Assembly: GCA_963669155.1 (NCBI GenBank)
Contig: OZ022591.1
Location: forward strand, 12,960,825 to 13,024,824
DNA length: 64,000 bases
Reading direction: 5' to 3'
Origin: Arbacia lixula
Taxonomy: Eukaryota > Echinodermata > Echinoidea > Arbacioida > Arbaciidae
In this document: positions 31,901 to 44,144 of the stretch, piece by piece
Position numbering within the stretch: position 1 is the first letter of the stretch
Layout: every line of letters starts with the position of its first letter
Program-made: the position numbers and the translations under genes
Notes under the pieces: model-generated
What the model was told of the DNA's origin: nothing
What the model saw: only the letters and a program-made list of their open reading frames with translations
Databases searched by the model: none

Positions 31901-32982
31901 ATGATGTTGAGGAGTATAACGTTAATGAGATGGGATGGCGGTGACAATCTTGATGACGAGCATGATGTCGCTGCTTTATCACATGTGTGTATATAAATTT
32001 CACGCTGTTCTTGCCTTGAGGAGTCGGTGATAATGGCGGCGATGGGGTCGATTTTTATTTTCTTCAAAATCTGTACGCGAATCATAGGCGGAAAAATAAA
32101 TCTCAATTTTAATTGCCTTTATCGCAGACCGAAGCCACGCCAATCGAGGACGAGTTCGAACCCGACTACGATGCGGAGACGGCAAGCATACACAGCCGCG
32201 CCAGCGACTTTATCCTGGATGACGATGAGGACGTCTACGTGCGAAGCGAAGACGACCACGACAAGTCTGCCAGGGGGAGAAGGGCAGCTGATTACGACGA
32301 TGACGGGTTGGAGGTAAGAAGTGTGCAGCAGCATGTCACCCTCCTATTTTGAAAGTTGAAGCAGCTTATATAAACGAACAACACATGTTGTGTTCCATGA
32401 TCATGAAGCTTGGTATGAAGATTGATTATGAACTTTATCATCAATGTCTGTTTCCTTAATGAGGCCATAATTCATTGCATCATCGAAAATGGTCGTTGTT
32501 TTTCAAAAGGAAGCACACATACTCAAACACAAAAGAAGCTGGCATCTAGATCTGAATAACAAAAATAGATCATAATTGCATGCTTTTGGAAGGCCTATTA
32601 TAAGCACTTCCAAAGAAAGAATTTGTTGGCTAAAAATCATTCATGTTAATACCATGTTTAATTGGTGATTTTTCATCAGTGGGACTTCGACGACTTCCGA
32701 CCAAAATACACCGACGGCGGCGCCGATTCGGACGACGATATCGTCAGCTCTCTACCATCATCGCCGAATCACCATCATCACTCGCTTGGGATCGAGGTCG
32801 ACGTCGGCAATGTGGAGGAAGACGACTGGGATGAGGAGAAGGTACTGAGCGAGATCGAGAAGGAGCTGCGGTTAGCGGAGGACATCGATGCAGATACGAT
32901 CTCGATGGAGTACGATACGGCGGATGACGAATCTGGCCACTTTGACGGCATGCAGTATTCGTACGTGCCGAATCCACATTAG
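25786..32982 (+). CDS. TMEM44: TMEM44-like multipass membrane protein, complete
   Basis: Function of this family is poorly known; vertebrate TMEM44 is a multipass membrane protein. Ten exons: 25786-26081, 26774-26900, 27559-27667, 28486-28700, 29276-29362, 29794-29936, 30491-30518, 31233-31466, 32128-32313 and 32680-32982. They total 1728 nt and about 575 aa. Several stretches align with human TMEM44 as I know it: FGYALG...SRIP, the FxTDPxFLxxALPW region, and a WDFDDF motif near the C-terminus. Hydrophobic segments occur in exons 1 to 7. The first 65 residues are Ser/Thr-rich with five N-glycosylation sequons (N3, N10, N13, N37, N55) and have no human counterpart. The C-terminal about 200 residues are hydrophilic and very acidic, so the tail is probably cytosolic. 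The exon 8 donor is uncertain: 31466 (gtaatg) or 31460 (gtctgc), both in phase. Confidence 0.85.
26253..26318. repeat. (CT)n microsatellite in TMEM44 intron 1
   Basis: More than 30 CT units, followed by pyrimidine-rich sequence up to the exon 2 acceptor at 26773. A 16-base poly-C run lies at 26662-26677. Confidence 0.9.
26961..26983. repeat. 23-base poly-G run
   Basis: An uninterrupted G run lies 60 bp after the TMEM44 exon 2 donor, within G-rich sequence. It could form a quadruplex in the transcript. Confidence 0.9.
28010..28463. repeat. (CATT)n tetranucleotide repeat in TMEM44 intron 3
   Basis: Imperfect cattcatt sequence becomes pure at 28411-28463, ending 22 bp before the exon 4 acceptor. 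It yields Ser/Phe/Ile/His-rich frames that run into exon 4. Confidence 0.9.
28857..28911. repeat. (GA)n microsatellite in TMEM44 intron 4
   Basis: About 25 GA units between exons 4 and 5, with AG-rich sequence after it. Confidence 0.9.
30106..30333. mobile_element. MITE family M with gagtaccgaag ends, in TMEM44 intron 6
   Basis: The left end gagtaccgaagtg and right end cacttcggtactc are perfect inverted repeats. Inner arms share gttgtcaagacaatt. Related fragments occur at 51182-51260 and 57438-57485. Confidence 0.8.
30491..30518 (+). other. TMEM44: 28-nt microexon of the TMEM44-like gene
   Basis: Exon 6 ends in phase 2 (TTG AG) and exon 8 starts in phase 0. The 28 nt from 30491 to 30518 sit between tcttgacag and gtatcc and encode ISVIIHSFI after completing a serine codon. 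This continues the last transmembrane helix, matching the position of the hydrophobic segment after the TPW motif in human TMEM44. Without it the frame would be broken. Confidence 0.75.
30602..30734. repeat. Two-copy tandem duplication of about 66 bp
   Basis: The word agagatatgttgcacgcctc and its downstream flank to aggctttg occur twice in succession with a few substitutions, in TMEM44 intron 7. Confidence 0.8.
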
Positions 32983-34371
32983 CCTTCTTGACAGTCACGT
33001 CAATTAACTCTCTCACTACCAGGCCTTGAAAAATCCATTAACTTACAACACATCGCTATGTCAATGGTAACGAGAGGGTTGACTCTTTAAACGCGCAAGA
33101 GTTGCCTTTTTAATTTGCAATCGTAATACACACAACTCATGTATGGAAGCATTTTTCTTGCACAAAAAAGGGTAGTGAATACATCTTGTAGATCTTATAT
33201 CCATATTTCCGTTTGACAGTAGGTTTGTGATTGCTTAATAATTTTGATTTCTATTCTTATGCCCGGCAAGTTGAGGGACGTTATAATTTCGCGGGTGTTA
33301 TAAATGCATACCAGACTTGCGGTGTGCGCCATTCAAATAATAAGCATTATGCAAACATGATAAAATACGATCGAACATGTCAAAGCTTCTACAATGAGTT
33401 ATTAGTAACTAACATCGTTGAGACACAGATTTTTTACCAAATATGTAAAACTTACCATGTTCGTGTCTCAGAAAGCATTACTTACATTCGGTGATTTTAA
33501 CACAGTCCGGGATAGGCTTCTTTTTTTTTTTTTTTACCATGGACAAATAGTTATTTGTAATGCATGTCTTAAGTGATGTGCACCGTTTTTGTACAGTATG
33601 AAATGACCTCCTCATCGTGTCCATACACAGTTTTTGGTTCATGTATTGTTTTGGGTGGTATCTGTACAGTTACTTGTACATTTACCTTTTTCCCTTCAGA
33701 AATGGATTTTGGATAAAGCAACGTAGGCTTATTTCGATAGTGCTGTTTGATTTTCTGTGCAGGATGTGTAATATGATTCAAATACATATGCATATTAGTA
33801 TATGATGAATTTGTCCTAAAAGTGAATAATATGTGTCTCTGGCATGCCTACAGCATTATTTTGATAAAGAAACATAGTATATAGTTCCTATGTATATAAT
33901 GTATATATCATTTCAATAACGATTAAGAACCAAACAGATTATTACACAAATGAGCATCAAGTTTATGGCTCAGACACAAAAACGTTGATGTTGCGTAAAC
34001 TTCCACTTGTGTAAATATTATTTTGAAAGTACCGGGAGTTGTTTTTATATCAGAAAAGACGAATAAGGTGCTCTTCAACAAAGTATTTTTGCTATATTTA
34101 CGTTGAAATTACTCTAATTGAGAAGTAGCTATGATTTTGTTCTCAATTGAGATATCAATCATGGTATAATACGGGAGTACATTTGACTGACATTTCATAT
34201 TGCTTGCAATGACTAATAAGATTCAGGCAATGCATCAAAACATTAGATGGTTGGAAGAAAAAGGTAAATATCATAACACATTTTGTATTCGAATTAAGTC
34301 TAAACAATCATAAATGTGCTGTTTTTGTAATATTATCATTATGATTCAATGCATTCTTTGTATCATGCGAG

Positions 34372-34735
34372 AATGAATTGTTCACCAAGTATATTTGCGA
34401 TATTTACATTTCAACTAACTGGAAATGCTGTGAAAGATAAGTATATGATGTCATGTAAACTCAGAATAAAAAATATTGCGTGAGTTAGGCTGTTAAATGA
34501 ACTGTTCACCGAGTATATTTGCGATATTTACATTTCAACGCACTGGAAATGAAAGATAACTATATGATGTCATGTAAACTCAGAATAAAAACTGTTGCGT
34601 GAGTTAGGCTATTAGGAATGAACTGCTCACCAAGTATATTTGCGATATTTATATTTCAACGGACTGGAAATGAAAGATAACTCTATGATGTCATGTAAAC
34701 TCAGAATAAAAACTATTGCGGGAGTTTATAGGCTG
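34372..34735. repeat. Three-copy tandem repeat, about 121-124 bp
   Basis: Units start with aatgaattgttcacc or close variants at 34372, 34496 and 34617. They share gtatatttgcgatattta and atgatgtcatgtaaactcag. Confidence 0.85.
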
Positions 34736-34847
34736 CCTGATATTTCCCTTTGGTTGTCATTTTGAAGTCAGATTAAGTCCATGCTTAACAACAGAAGAAG
34801 CAAAATTGAAAAATGATTTATTCTAATGGATTCGAGCAATACCTAAA

Positions 34848-34980
34848 TAATAATAATCATCATCATCATGGTCGACCACGGTTGAAAACATTGTTGGCGA
34901 TGGTCCTCCACTGATCCCTGTCAAACATTATTTGTCCCAGTTCATCAAGGTTAAGTCCTGTATCTCTGTTATTAGTACTG
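34848..34980 (-). mobile_element. LINE 3'-end fragment with ATG/ATT tail
   Basis: The minus strand reads FDRDQWRTIANNVFNRGRP, the type of C-terminus seen in LINE endonuclease-reverse transcriptases. It is followed on the same strand by an ATG/ATT microsatellite tail. Only the 3' end remains. Confidence 0.6.
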
Positions 34981-35059
34981 TCATTATTTCGAAGACATTG
35001 ATTGAGCTAGGATTCTGAAGAACCATCTAGGGCTGGGGTGGGGTAGGGAGGGGTGGTGG

Positions 35060-35199
35060 TGGTGAGAAAGAAAATGAAAGAGAGAGACAGAGCGACATAG
35101 ACAGAGAGAGACAGATACAGAGACAGAAGGACAGACATGAGAGAGAGAGAGAGACAGAGAGAGAGAGACAGAGTGTGTGTATGTTTGTGTGTGAGTGTT

Positions 35200-35266
<67 letters not shown>

Positions 35267-35290
35267 CTGTTGGTGTGTGTGTGTGTGTGA
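35060..35290. repeat. (GA)n/(GT)n compound microsatellite
   Basis: GA-rich sequence passes into about 100 bp of GT. A second GT block lies at 35620-35675 after a poly-C/poly-A run, and a third at 35860-35935. Confidence 0.95.
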
Positions 35291-35636
35291 ACTAATACAT
35301 TTTGACTATTTCTTGATCATCATCACAAATCGGTTCACTCCTGTTATGAGCACGGATACAAGATTGTGTTTGACCTATATAGATTTTATAGTGAAATAAA
35401 TTGCTTTGTATTGCACATTAAATATTATGGTATCAATGGAAACATGTGGTTTTATAATGTTTATTGCCATTATTGGTTTGGTACCAGACAATACTACTTA
35501 CAACTATTAATACCGATGCAGTGAATTCCTCCAGTATTTAATTAGTTACTGAAAAATAATTGTACATGTACTTGTACACCCCCCCCCCAAAAAAAAAAAA
35601 AAAAAAGTCCAGGAAAAGTGGTGTGTGTGTGTGTGT

Positions 35637-35675
<39 letters not shown>

Positions 35676-36507
35676 ATATGTGTGTCAATACAGATCTAGA
35701 TCGGAGGGTGTAATTCCATCTCATGAGGTAATATTTAAAAAGATAACGGAATATCGGAATGAAGAAAAAGAAATTGCTTTAAAAAGAAACAAGTTAGGAT
35801 TACATCTGTTAAAATGGGAGAATGTTACCTTTTAAGAAATAGCACATAAGGTTAGAGTGGTGTGTGTGTGTGTGTGAGTGTGTGTGTGTGTGTGTGTTTG
35901 TGTGTGAGTATGTATGTGAGTGTGTATGTGTGTAGGGGGATGGGGTGGACTTACATGTTTTGTGTGGAGGTGGATTTATATGTTCGGGGGGGGGGGGTAT
36001 CAGAAAAGATTTCATTCTTATGTATTATGGAATTGCTTTATTATCATTACTATTATACATATCTGTTAGTATTATGATTATTATTCTATTTAATAGGAAT
36101 ATAATTTATAAGTTGCATATTCAGGTAGAATATGGCACATATATATTGTGTTTATATACAAGTGGTATATCATACTTTATTGTGTTTATTGAATCAATAG
36201 AAATATTACGTTTATGGATTTGTAATTCTGTTATAAAGTGAAATTGTTTATTTCATTATGTGAATGAAATCAAATAAAGCCTTATGGAAAAAAAAATGTG
36301 TGTGTGTGTGCGTGCGTGTGCGTGTGCGTGTATGTCCACTATTATATCATAAAGGAAAAAATAAGCAGGTGATCATTTTTATTTATTCCGTGAGAAAACG
36401 ATAGCACACAGAAAAACTAGGGTGTTTGTAAATAAATATAAAATGTTGTTGTTTCTATCTTGGTTTTTTTTCTTTTTTTTGCTCATAGTAATCCAATAAT
36501 GGGAACC

Positions 36508-36508
36508 C

Positions 36509-36539
<31 letters not shown>

Positions 36540-36547
36540 CGTCTATA

Positions 36548-36598
<51 letters not shown>

Positions 36599-36614
36599 AT
36601 ATATATTAATCTAT

Positions 36615-36667
<53 letters not shown>

Positions 36668-36863
36668 CATCTATATAGCCTATTTCTCTCCACTGCTGAA
36701 GGAAGGCCTCACTAGCTTTCCATTTCAATCTATCTTGTGCCGTTCGTTTCCATGTCACACTATCACATTCTCTGATATCATCCATCAACCCCCTACTTTG
36801 CCTGCCTCTTCCTCTGATGTTAGCTCTTGGAGTCTCGATCCCCCCGCTGTATAGCCTCATCAT
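36508..36863 (-). mobile_element. LINE 3'-end fragment with expanded (ATAG)n tail
   Basis: Minus-strand 36863-36690 reads RGRGRQSRGLMDDIRE and then RTAQDRLKWK, the C-terminal pattern of LINE reverse transcriptase polyproteins. Directly downstream on that strand is about 160 bp of ATAG tetranucleotide repeat (36508-36668). The element is 5'-truncated, and the tail explains the microsatellite. Confidence 0.75.
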
Positions 36864-38670
36864 GCAATTTTATTTTTGTAAGATTTCGTCAGATGAAATT
36901 GCGCAGCTATATACGTATTATTTGAATGGAAATAAAAAACTACAATGCTGTGTGTGGGGGTGTAGGCCTATGTGTTTGTGTTGAAATGTGATTATTTGTT
37001 TATAACATCAACGTTGCCATGGAAATGTATAACGTTAACTTTGAAGGTTCCTGTGCCGTATCTCTGCATGGTAGAGATCTTCCATCAAGGTTTGGGGATT
37101 CCCGGCCGGCGCAGTCGATTTCGAAATTGGGGGATTCCCCGTACGTGGAAGCTTATTTTCGTGATAATAACGTGCAATCATGTACTTGTGCATGGTGACG
37201 CGCAGTAGTGCACTTTGGATCATGATAATAGCATCAATACCAACATTTGTTGTATTATTTCGGTGCAGTTAATTCATAGAGTTGAAGGAAAGCTTATGAT
37301 TACAACTGAACTATGCCTGCATATGGTGGTGTAGTTCTACATGCGCTGCCGACATTAAACAGGCCTACAAATTATATAGCCACGCCCACGGTACAACACA
37401 GCAAGATCTGGGTGGGCTATTCTCGAGAGCTTTCAAACGAGCAAAGATGATCGAGTGATATTCTAGTTTCTACGCCATAAGTTCAGTATGCTGCCCAGGG
37501 ACATGGGCATGGCTCCCTGCTTGATGGTAAGTGAATATCGAACCTGCATTAAAACAAGGTTAGCTTATATTATTTGGTAAAGCTGTAGTTTAGACTTTAG
37601 GGGACGGTAGACCGAAAAAGCAGTCTCTGTCATAGAGCTATATTAAATATAGCTCTGGTCTCTGTATATACGTTGGATCCGCTAAGATTGCATCTGGCTC
37701 CTCTGAACGCCCCTTTCCCATCTTGTATTCAGGGGTATGTCCAAAAATGTAATTTTGAATAAAGAATGCCCAGAATGAGACCATTATTCCTGTCTTGGGG
37801 AGCGGATGCCCGGACCAGATGCCTATCAGTTATTTCCTCATCAAAATTAAGTTAAGGTGAGCTATAGGCTACGAACGAGATTAGGGTGAGCTTCTACTTT
37901 CTAGTATTCGATTAAGCAAAGTTGTACGTGATTTAAGAGCAACTTTGTGGCGCGAAAATCACAAAAACTAACCATTTTGATCATGCACCGCAACTCTCGG
38001 CTACAATAACACAGGCTTAATGGCTGGATGGTCCCCTAAAGTAGAAGTTTGCCTATTATTTTCTATCAGATGCTGTTCAAGTTTAGCTTCTATTGTAAAC
38101 AACACAAGATGCAGTCTAGTACGGGGTATAGTAAACCTATTTAAATAATCCTCAGTCCTCGCATGAACCCGTTTTGTGCCCAACAAACTGCTGCTCTTAC
38201 TGTGTAAGGGCACGTAGAGCGTTAAGCCAATAACTTTTCATCAATCTGAGCCCAAATTATCATGTGCACAGTTTATTCAATTTTAATTGTTATGTAACCA
38301 CAACCTTTAATACAAACTGATTGTTTATAATTCCAGGTTTTTTCTGAGAAACAATTACGTTTTCCTCATGAATCCAGATATTTGATGTGTGACGTTGGTT
38401 CGTTGATTTTTTTTGGCAGATTTTTCCAATTTTTTAATGCATGATGTGTCGAAGAAACAAATTAAACATCCTCATTTTTGCAACTTTGCATTCTATCAAT
38501 CTCAGATACATTCTGCAACCACCAGCATGCAGAGACGTAGTTTGTGGAAAATATTTTTTATTTCACAACTTTCTATAGCTAGTATATCAGACAATGTACT
38601 CATCTTGCCATGTACTTTTATAGGACATTATTCTACCCAAAACACCAATATACATTCATACGCTTTCGAC

Positions 38671-41600
38671 ATGTTTCGGATTTACGTGCTCTTTATTTGG
38701 TCCATTCTAGTCGCAGAAGGATCGTATTCTACATGTATTTCTGCTTATAATCCTCTGGGGACAGACGGCAACAGCATCACCATCAACTCAGGTAAAGTTT
38801 GGGATGAGAGTTTTAGAGTAGAAGTGATCACTGCATGTTTTGCTTTTTAATTGGCAACATTTTTTTTTTAGAATGAGATTTTGATAAAAAAATGGTCCAT
38901 TATAAATTATGAAAAGCGTCGATGTTATAGAGCCGTCATGCCAATTTGAAGAGCTAAAGGGCGTGATGAACCTTGACAACACCATCATGTGACATCACAC
39001 ATCCATCCTCTGCGGGGACAAAATGTTGTGCTCTGATTGATAGATTGATTTTATTTTTACAAGCGAAAGTGCTTTTCCAGTATAACAAAAAAAATCCATG
39101 TGGTCACTGAAAAAAATGCATAGCTTTACAAAAGTGGTAACTGTATTTTCTTACTCCAAAAAGGGCAGATATGTACATTATATACCTGCCAAGATTTAAT
39201 GAAGTAACTCATTGGTTGTACTACCTAACCCGATTGGTTGTATACCTAAGTTACATCCCAAATAGCCAACAAATGTGAAAAAAAACCTCTAGGACTTATT
39301 ATGATTCATGATACTTCTGCAGATAAAAATTTTCAAAATTTGACGTTATATACAGTCAACCTTTACTGTAAAAATGACCCGAATACAGGACTGTAATAGT
39401 TTTTCTCTCTCTTTTTCTCCATTTATTTTTTTCTCTTCAAAAAAATGAAGTTGCACCTGTTACAATAAAAAATGACCCTATTACAGAACTGTAGAAATAT
39501 TTCTCTCTATTTCTCCATCTAGTTGCCGATTGCAGGGTGTGTCTCTCAAGATGGGAGTAGTAACATTCACAGCGCTTGTTTGAAGAAAAAAGTCCCTGCC
39601 TGCCTCCCTGGCTTCTACCAACCAGACAATTGCTCAGCAGAGTTGAGGTATCTATTTGTATTTTTGCCTCTGCCTCTTCTTCCGTTTCCCTATGCCAATT
39701 CATTCAAGCTGTTGTGTAAGACCAATCAGTTTAATTCTAAAGGGAACTTGATCCATGATGTGATATTTTTAGAATTTATAATCTTTTTAATAAATACTCC
39801 AAAGATCTGTTTAACCCGACTCAATAAACCTGCATATAGGCAGGCTGGATTCTTGCCACTCAAATACAAAGCAGCACGACTCCTGTACAATCTGCTGTTC
39901 GGACAATAGACAACAGTACGTCTCTAAATAAATTCCAAATACCTCATTGGACACAATCAAGCCACACGCCTTTGGATAATGCAGTTCCATCGCAAATATT
40001 TTACATCTTCACTGGACCAGGGTTCACAAAGCCAGAAAATCTAACTGCGAGCATTGGGTTAAAATTGTGTATTCTTACGCTACCTCTTTCACTCATACCA
40101 AGCTTGAATGGTTGAGTGGGAAGAAGTACAAAGAAAATGTTGATTTACCAGGAGTCACCCAAAGTGGGTTTTATCCTATTTTGAATGAAAGGGCATATAC
40201 TGTACTGTATGGTAAGGCAAAAAAACCTTCAAAATGTAATTGTTAGCAATCTTCTTGCCAATGGTCTTAAATCCATGTATTGTCTATTTTAGAAGCTTGC
40301 TGAAAGTTATTTGCCCTCAAATGATCCACATATGGAGTAATTAATGATTAATGATGAAATCCTCAAAATGTTCCGGCCGAACATTTTGATTTGTAATTTG
40401 TGATTCAATCACTCATTACTTCAAATGTAGATTATTTGAGGGCAAATAACTTTCAGCAAGCTTCTAAAATAAACAATACATGAATTTAAGACCATTGGCA
40501 AGAAGATTGCTAACAATTACATTTTGAAGGCTTTTTTGCCTTCCCAGTACAGTATATGCCCTTGAAACTCTATATACTCAATCGATATGTTTGTGTGCAT
40601 TCCTTCCACAGTTCCTGTAAGGCTTGCCCGCCGGGTACTTTCACCCCAGACTTCAATAACTGCAGTGTGTGCTTCAAATGCCGTCCGCCTTGCCCGCCAG
40701 GGTACCGAGAAACGGTGAGTACACGCGGATCTGTATTCTTAGCTTCGTCTGCTCTTTACTGATCCCACATATTTGCAGGCTGGCTTTCCTCCACTCAGAT
40801 ACTGAGCAGAGCGACTGATGCGTAATCTGCTGTATGTAGAGTAGATCACAGGCTGGGAATAAACCCCACATTCCTTATAGGGGTGCAAATTAAGCCGCAT
40901 GCCCTTGTTTACTGAAAGTCTAAAAATGGCAATCAGTACCGGTAAACCCTCTCATTAACGGTACTCATTACCATTCCCATGAGATATATATATACAGGGA
41001 AACCCCGTTATAACAAGGGGGACGGGACCCACACTTTTTCCTCGCTATAGCCGATTGCTCGCTATATCAGTACATGATCAAAACATACAGAAACAAATGC
41101 ATCTATAGGACTATACAAACAATAACATATTTACCGCTAGGACTGTAATATAAATGGCTTTGCAAGCATTCTAAACTGAAATCATGACCTAAAAATTCAC
41201 TAAAATATCTAATACCACAGTTGAAAATGTAAATAAATGACACTTCCAACACCTCCGTTTACCGACAAATGAAGCAGCGGGGAGGCCCAGTTACCCGGCC
41301 GCGCCTGCCGTCATGACTGCGTGTTAGCATTGAATGATCATTGAACGCTATCTGCATGCATGCGTGGCCGCGTGTTTAGAGGCTTCTGCCATGTAAGTGC
41401 GTGAGCGGGACTGTGTTGATTGTTGCGCGCGGGGGCGTGCAGTACCTAGAGCCGTATTAGAGATACGGCTCTGGCAGTACCGCACGCATGTAATGTGGAC
41501 ATATGCATGTGTGGTTGTGTGTGTGTGTGGATTCTTGAACGGTGTGTGTGTGATCAGCGTTTAACGGCGCGAAGAAAATTGCCTGTGCTGTTGTTGCATT

Positions 41601-44107
41601 TCCCTCGCTGGGCGGCGTGGCTGAAGGGAGTTCTCGTAATATCGGAGTCAATTTCCTTTCTTTTTCTTTATTCTTGGGCTGGGAATTTGCCTCGCTATAG
41701 CAGAAATTTCGCTCTAGCCGATCTCGTTATATAAAAACAGAATGCACAGAGGTCTATGGAAGAAAAATCGGGACCCAAGAAATGTCCTCGTAATAGCAGG
41801 GTTCTCGCTATACCCGTGCTCGTTTTAACGGGGTTTCCCTGTATATGCAAGGCCCAGTAAAAAGCATGTGTACCTGGCGGTATAAGAAAAAGAGCCAGAA
41901 CTATCTTACTGACTGTCCAATTTTCCTCAAACCTTATTTGCTCTGTTTCCCAGATTGTTCTTCTTTTATTTAGAAAAGTTTTGAGGGGTTTTTCGCCAAG
42001 ATGTGCATAAGTTATGCACAACTTTACGCACGACTCGTGACCTGTTCTTGGGTGCCAAATCAGATTCTCAATGGTTGGGGTACCTCATTTAGCTCAAGAG
42101 TACGTCCACAGTCATATGTAACTTTCCAAACATCTTGGTGAAACAAGGCCAGAGCTTGACATCTATAAGCTTTCTTGTCCGTTAAGTAATTCAGGCTGAC
42201 GTATGTACATGTTGTATGTCTTCCTTTATCGTAGGAACCGTGTACTCACTTGTCTGACAGGAAATGTGAGTTGATCCCTGTTTCATCTACCCCAACCCCA
42301 ATGCATGATTTTACCATGGAAAAAAGTCCGTCATCTGTCACAAAAGGTAAATACTATGGCAATTGAGGTATATGTTTTTTAACAGATGTATTTGTGCAAG
42401 AACACATTAAGCAATTTTTATCATAAAGCGTGAATGCATTGGACAACACGTCTCCTTACAAAATCTGGAGGGGAGAGATATTGGACATGATTAACTAAAG
42501 ATTCCCATTCTCCATGACCACTGAAGCAAATCGAGATTTTTGCAAGATGAAGGTTTAATTTCATACCCTGAAATATCATTCTGATTAGTCTAATATCTTT
42601 AAGTTCTCGTTGCGGAAAGTGCTGTTGTAATTATTTTTGAGTATACTGTATTGCAAAACATAAAATTCTTCATGTAATTTACCCTGCAAGACACAAATAT
42701 AACATATTTTTTGCTCTAAATGTGTGACTGTCCAGGGCAAAAGTTAATTTAAAATTTTCGGGAGCTACAATTCTCCCTATCGCATATAGCCGATATCAAG
42801 CGATATCACCTCACGATACCGATATCTGATCAATTGCTCTTGGGACGTATACTTCCGGTAAGAGCTGGTTGTCGGCAGAAAGTGACCAAGAAATCACTTT
42901 TTTTTATGAATTAAGCAGTGAAAATTTTGTGTAGGGTTGTGGTTAGGGTCAGGGTTAGGTTTAGGGTTAATATTAGTTGGAGTCCCTGGTCCCTTATTGT
43001 ACGGGATTGCCGAATGTTCGTGGACCGGAAGTTCATATCCCAAGAATTAAAGGTAAAAAAATTAGAGCGCCACACACGTTCAGATTCGGAGAGCTATATG
43101 CGATAGGGAGAATTTTACATTGGCTACAATCTTACATTGTGTCTTTGGGAATGTCTATGGGGGGCTCTTTTAACATTTTCCAGGGCTCTTTTAAGCATTT
43201 TGGGGGCGAAATCGCCCCGAGCCCCGTTTATTTTCCCCCTGCGACTGTCACCATTTCAAAATTAGATAACATTTTATCTGGCCCATAATTAAAGTTGTTT
43301 GTTTGTGCTTTTGACAGATGTTGATGGTACTACCACAGAAGCTAACATCATGGACCATGGGACCACAAAGAAGTTAGAGCAAGTCATATCTTCCTCAACA
43401 GAGGAATCCCCCAGCCCTACTCCAACATCCCAAGCCCAAGCTGACGATGTACCACCTAATACGAGCTCAACCCCAACTCCCAAGTTGCCTCCAGCTGCTA
43501 GAGGTAACATTAAGAATAAACCCTGTTTAGAAAGACCGCTCAAGATCGATGAGAAATGTGGTCTTTATGTATAGGTCACCACACAGGTAGGATTTTAAAA
43601 ATGTGCTCTTTATTGACAGGTTGTATGTTTCTATTCAAGTGGTTGCTAAAGTAGGTTAAATGCACTGACATCACTTCAGTGAACTTTCTTGTAGAATTCG
43701 AAGACGGCAAAAGGTTCATCCAAAAATTTAATGAAATCTTGCCCATAGAGAGGGAGGGGAGTGTGTGTGTAGTGTTTAACACACTAATGGGGAACGCCCA
43801 ACAAGTGGGGACGTCCTCGGACCATATATCTCTTCTCCAATCAATTCCTCATCACATTTTAAACAAGTTTCATATAGTCAATGCATATTTTGGAAGAAAG
43901 TCCATTTTGGGCCAATTCAACTGTGTGTAGGGGCTAGGAAGCATCCCCAGTTAACGGATTATGCTCACGTTTTGTATGTATTATGTCCGAAAAGGGCCCC
44001 GTTTAGTGGATTCTATTCAAAATTTTGAGTGTATAACATCGCACACACACATCTCCACTTCGGCGGTTAAAGATAAATAGGTCCCCACATTGACACACTA
44101 CAAGAAA

Positions 44108-44144
<37 letters not shown>

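Larger units (their letters stand above)
32983..38670. other. TMEM44-TNFR intergenic region
   Basis: No exon is supported in this 5.7 kb. It holds the three-copy 124/121-bp repeat at 34372-34735, LINE fragments at 34848-34980 and 36663-36863, and microsatellites at 35060-35290, 35620-35675, 35860-35935 and 36508-36668. The remainder is AT-rich. Confidence 0.7.

Noticed and set aside
31600..32110. Asp/Met/Tyr-rich gatgatgac stretch as a possible extra acidic exon of TMEM44
   Set aside because: It is GAT-type simple sequence with stops in the required frame; flanking exons join in phase without it.
39523..39535. Use of the first acceptor (ctag at 39522) for TNFR exon 2
   Set aside because: It gives an in-frame TAG after exon 1; the tgcag acceptor ending at 39535 keeps the cysteine-rich frame open.
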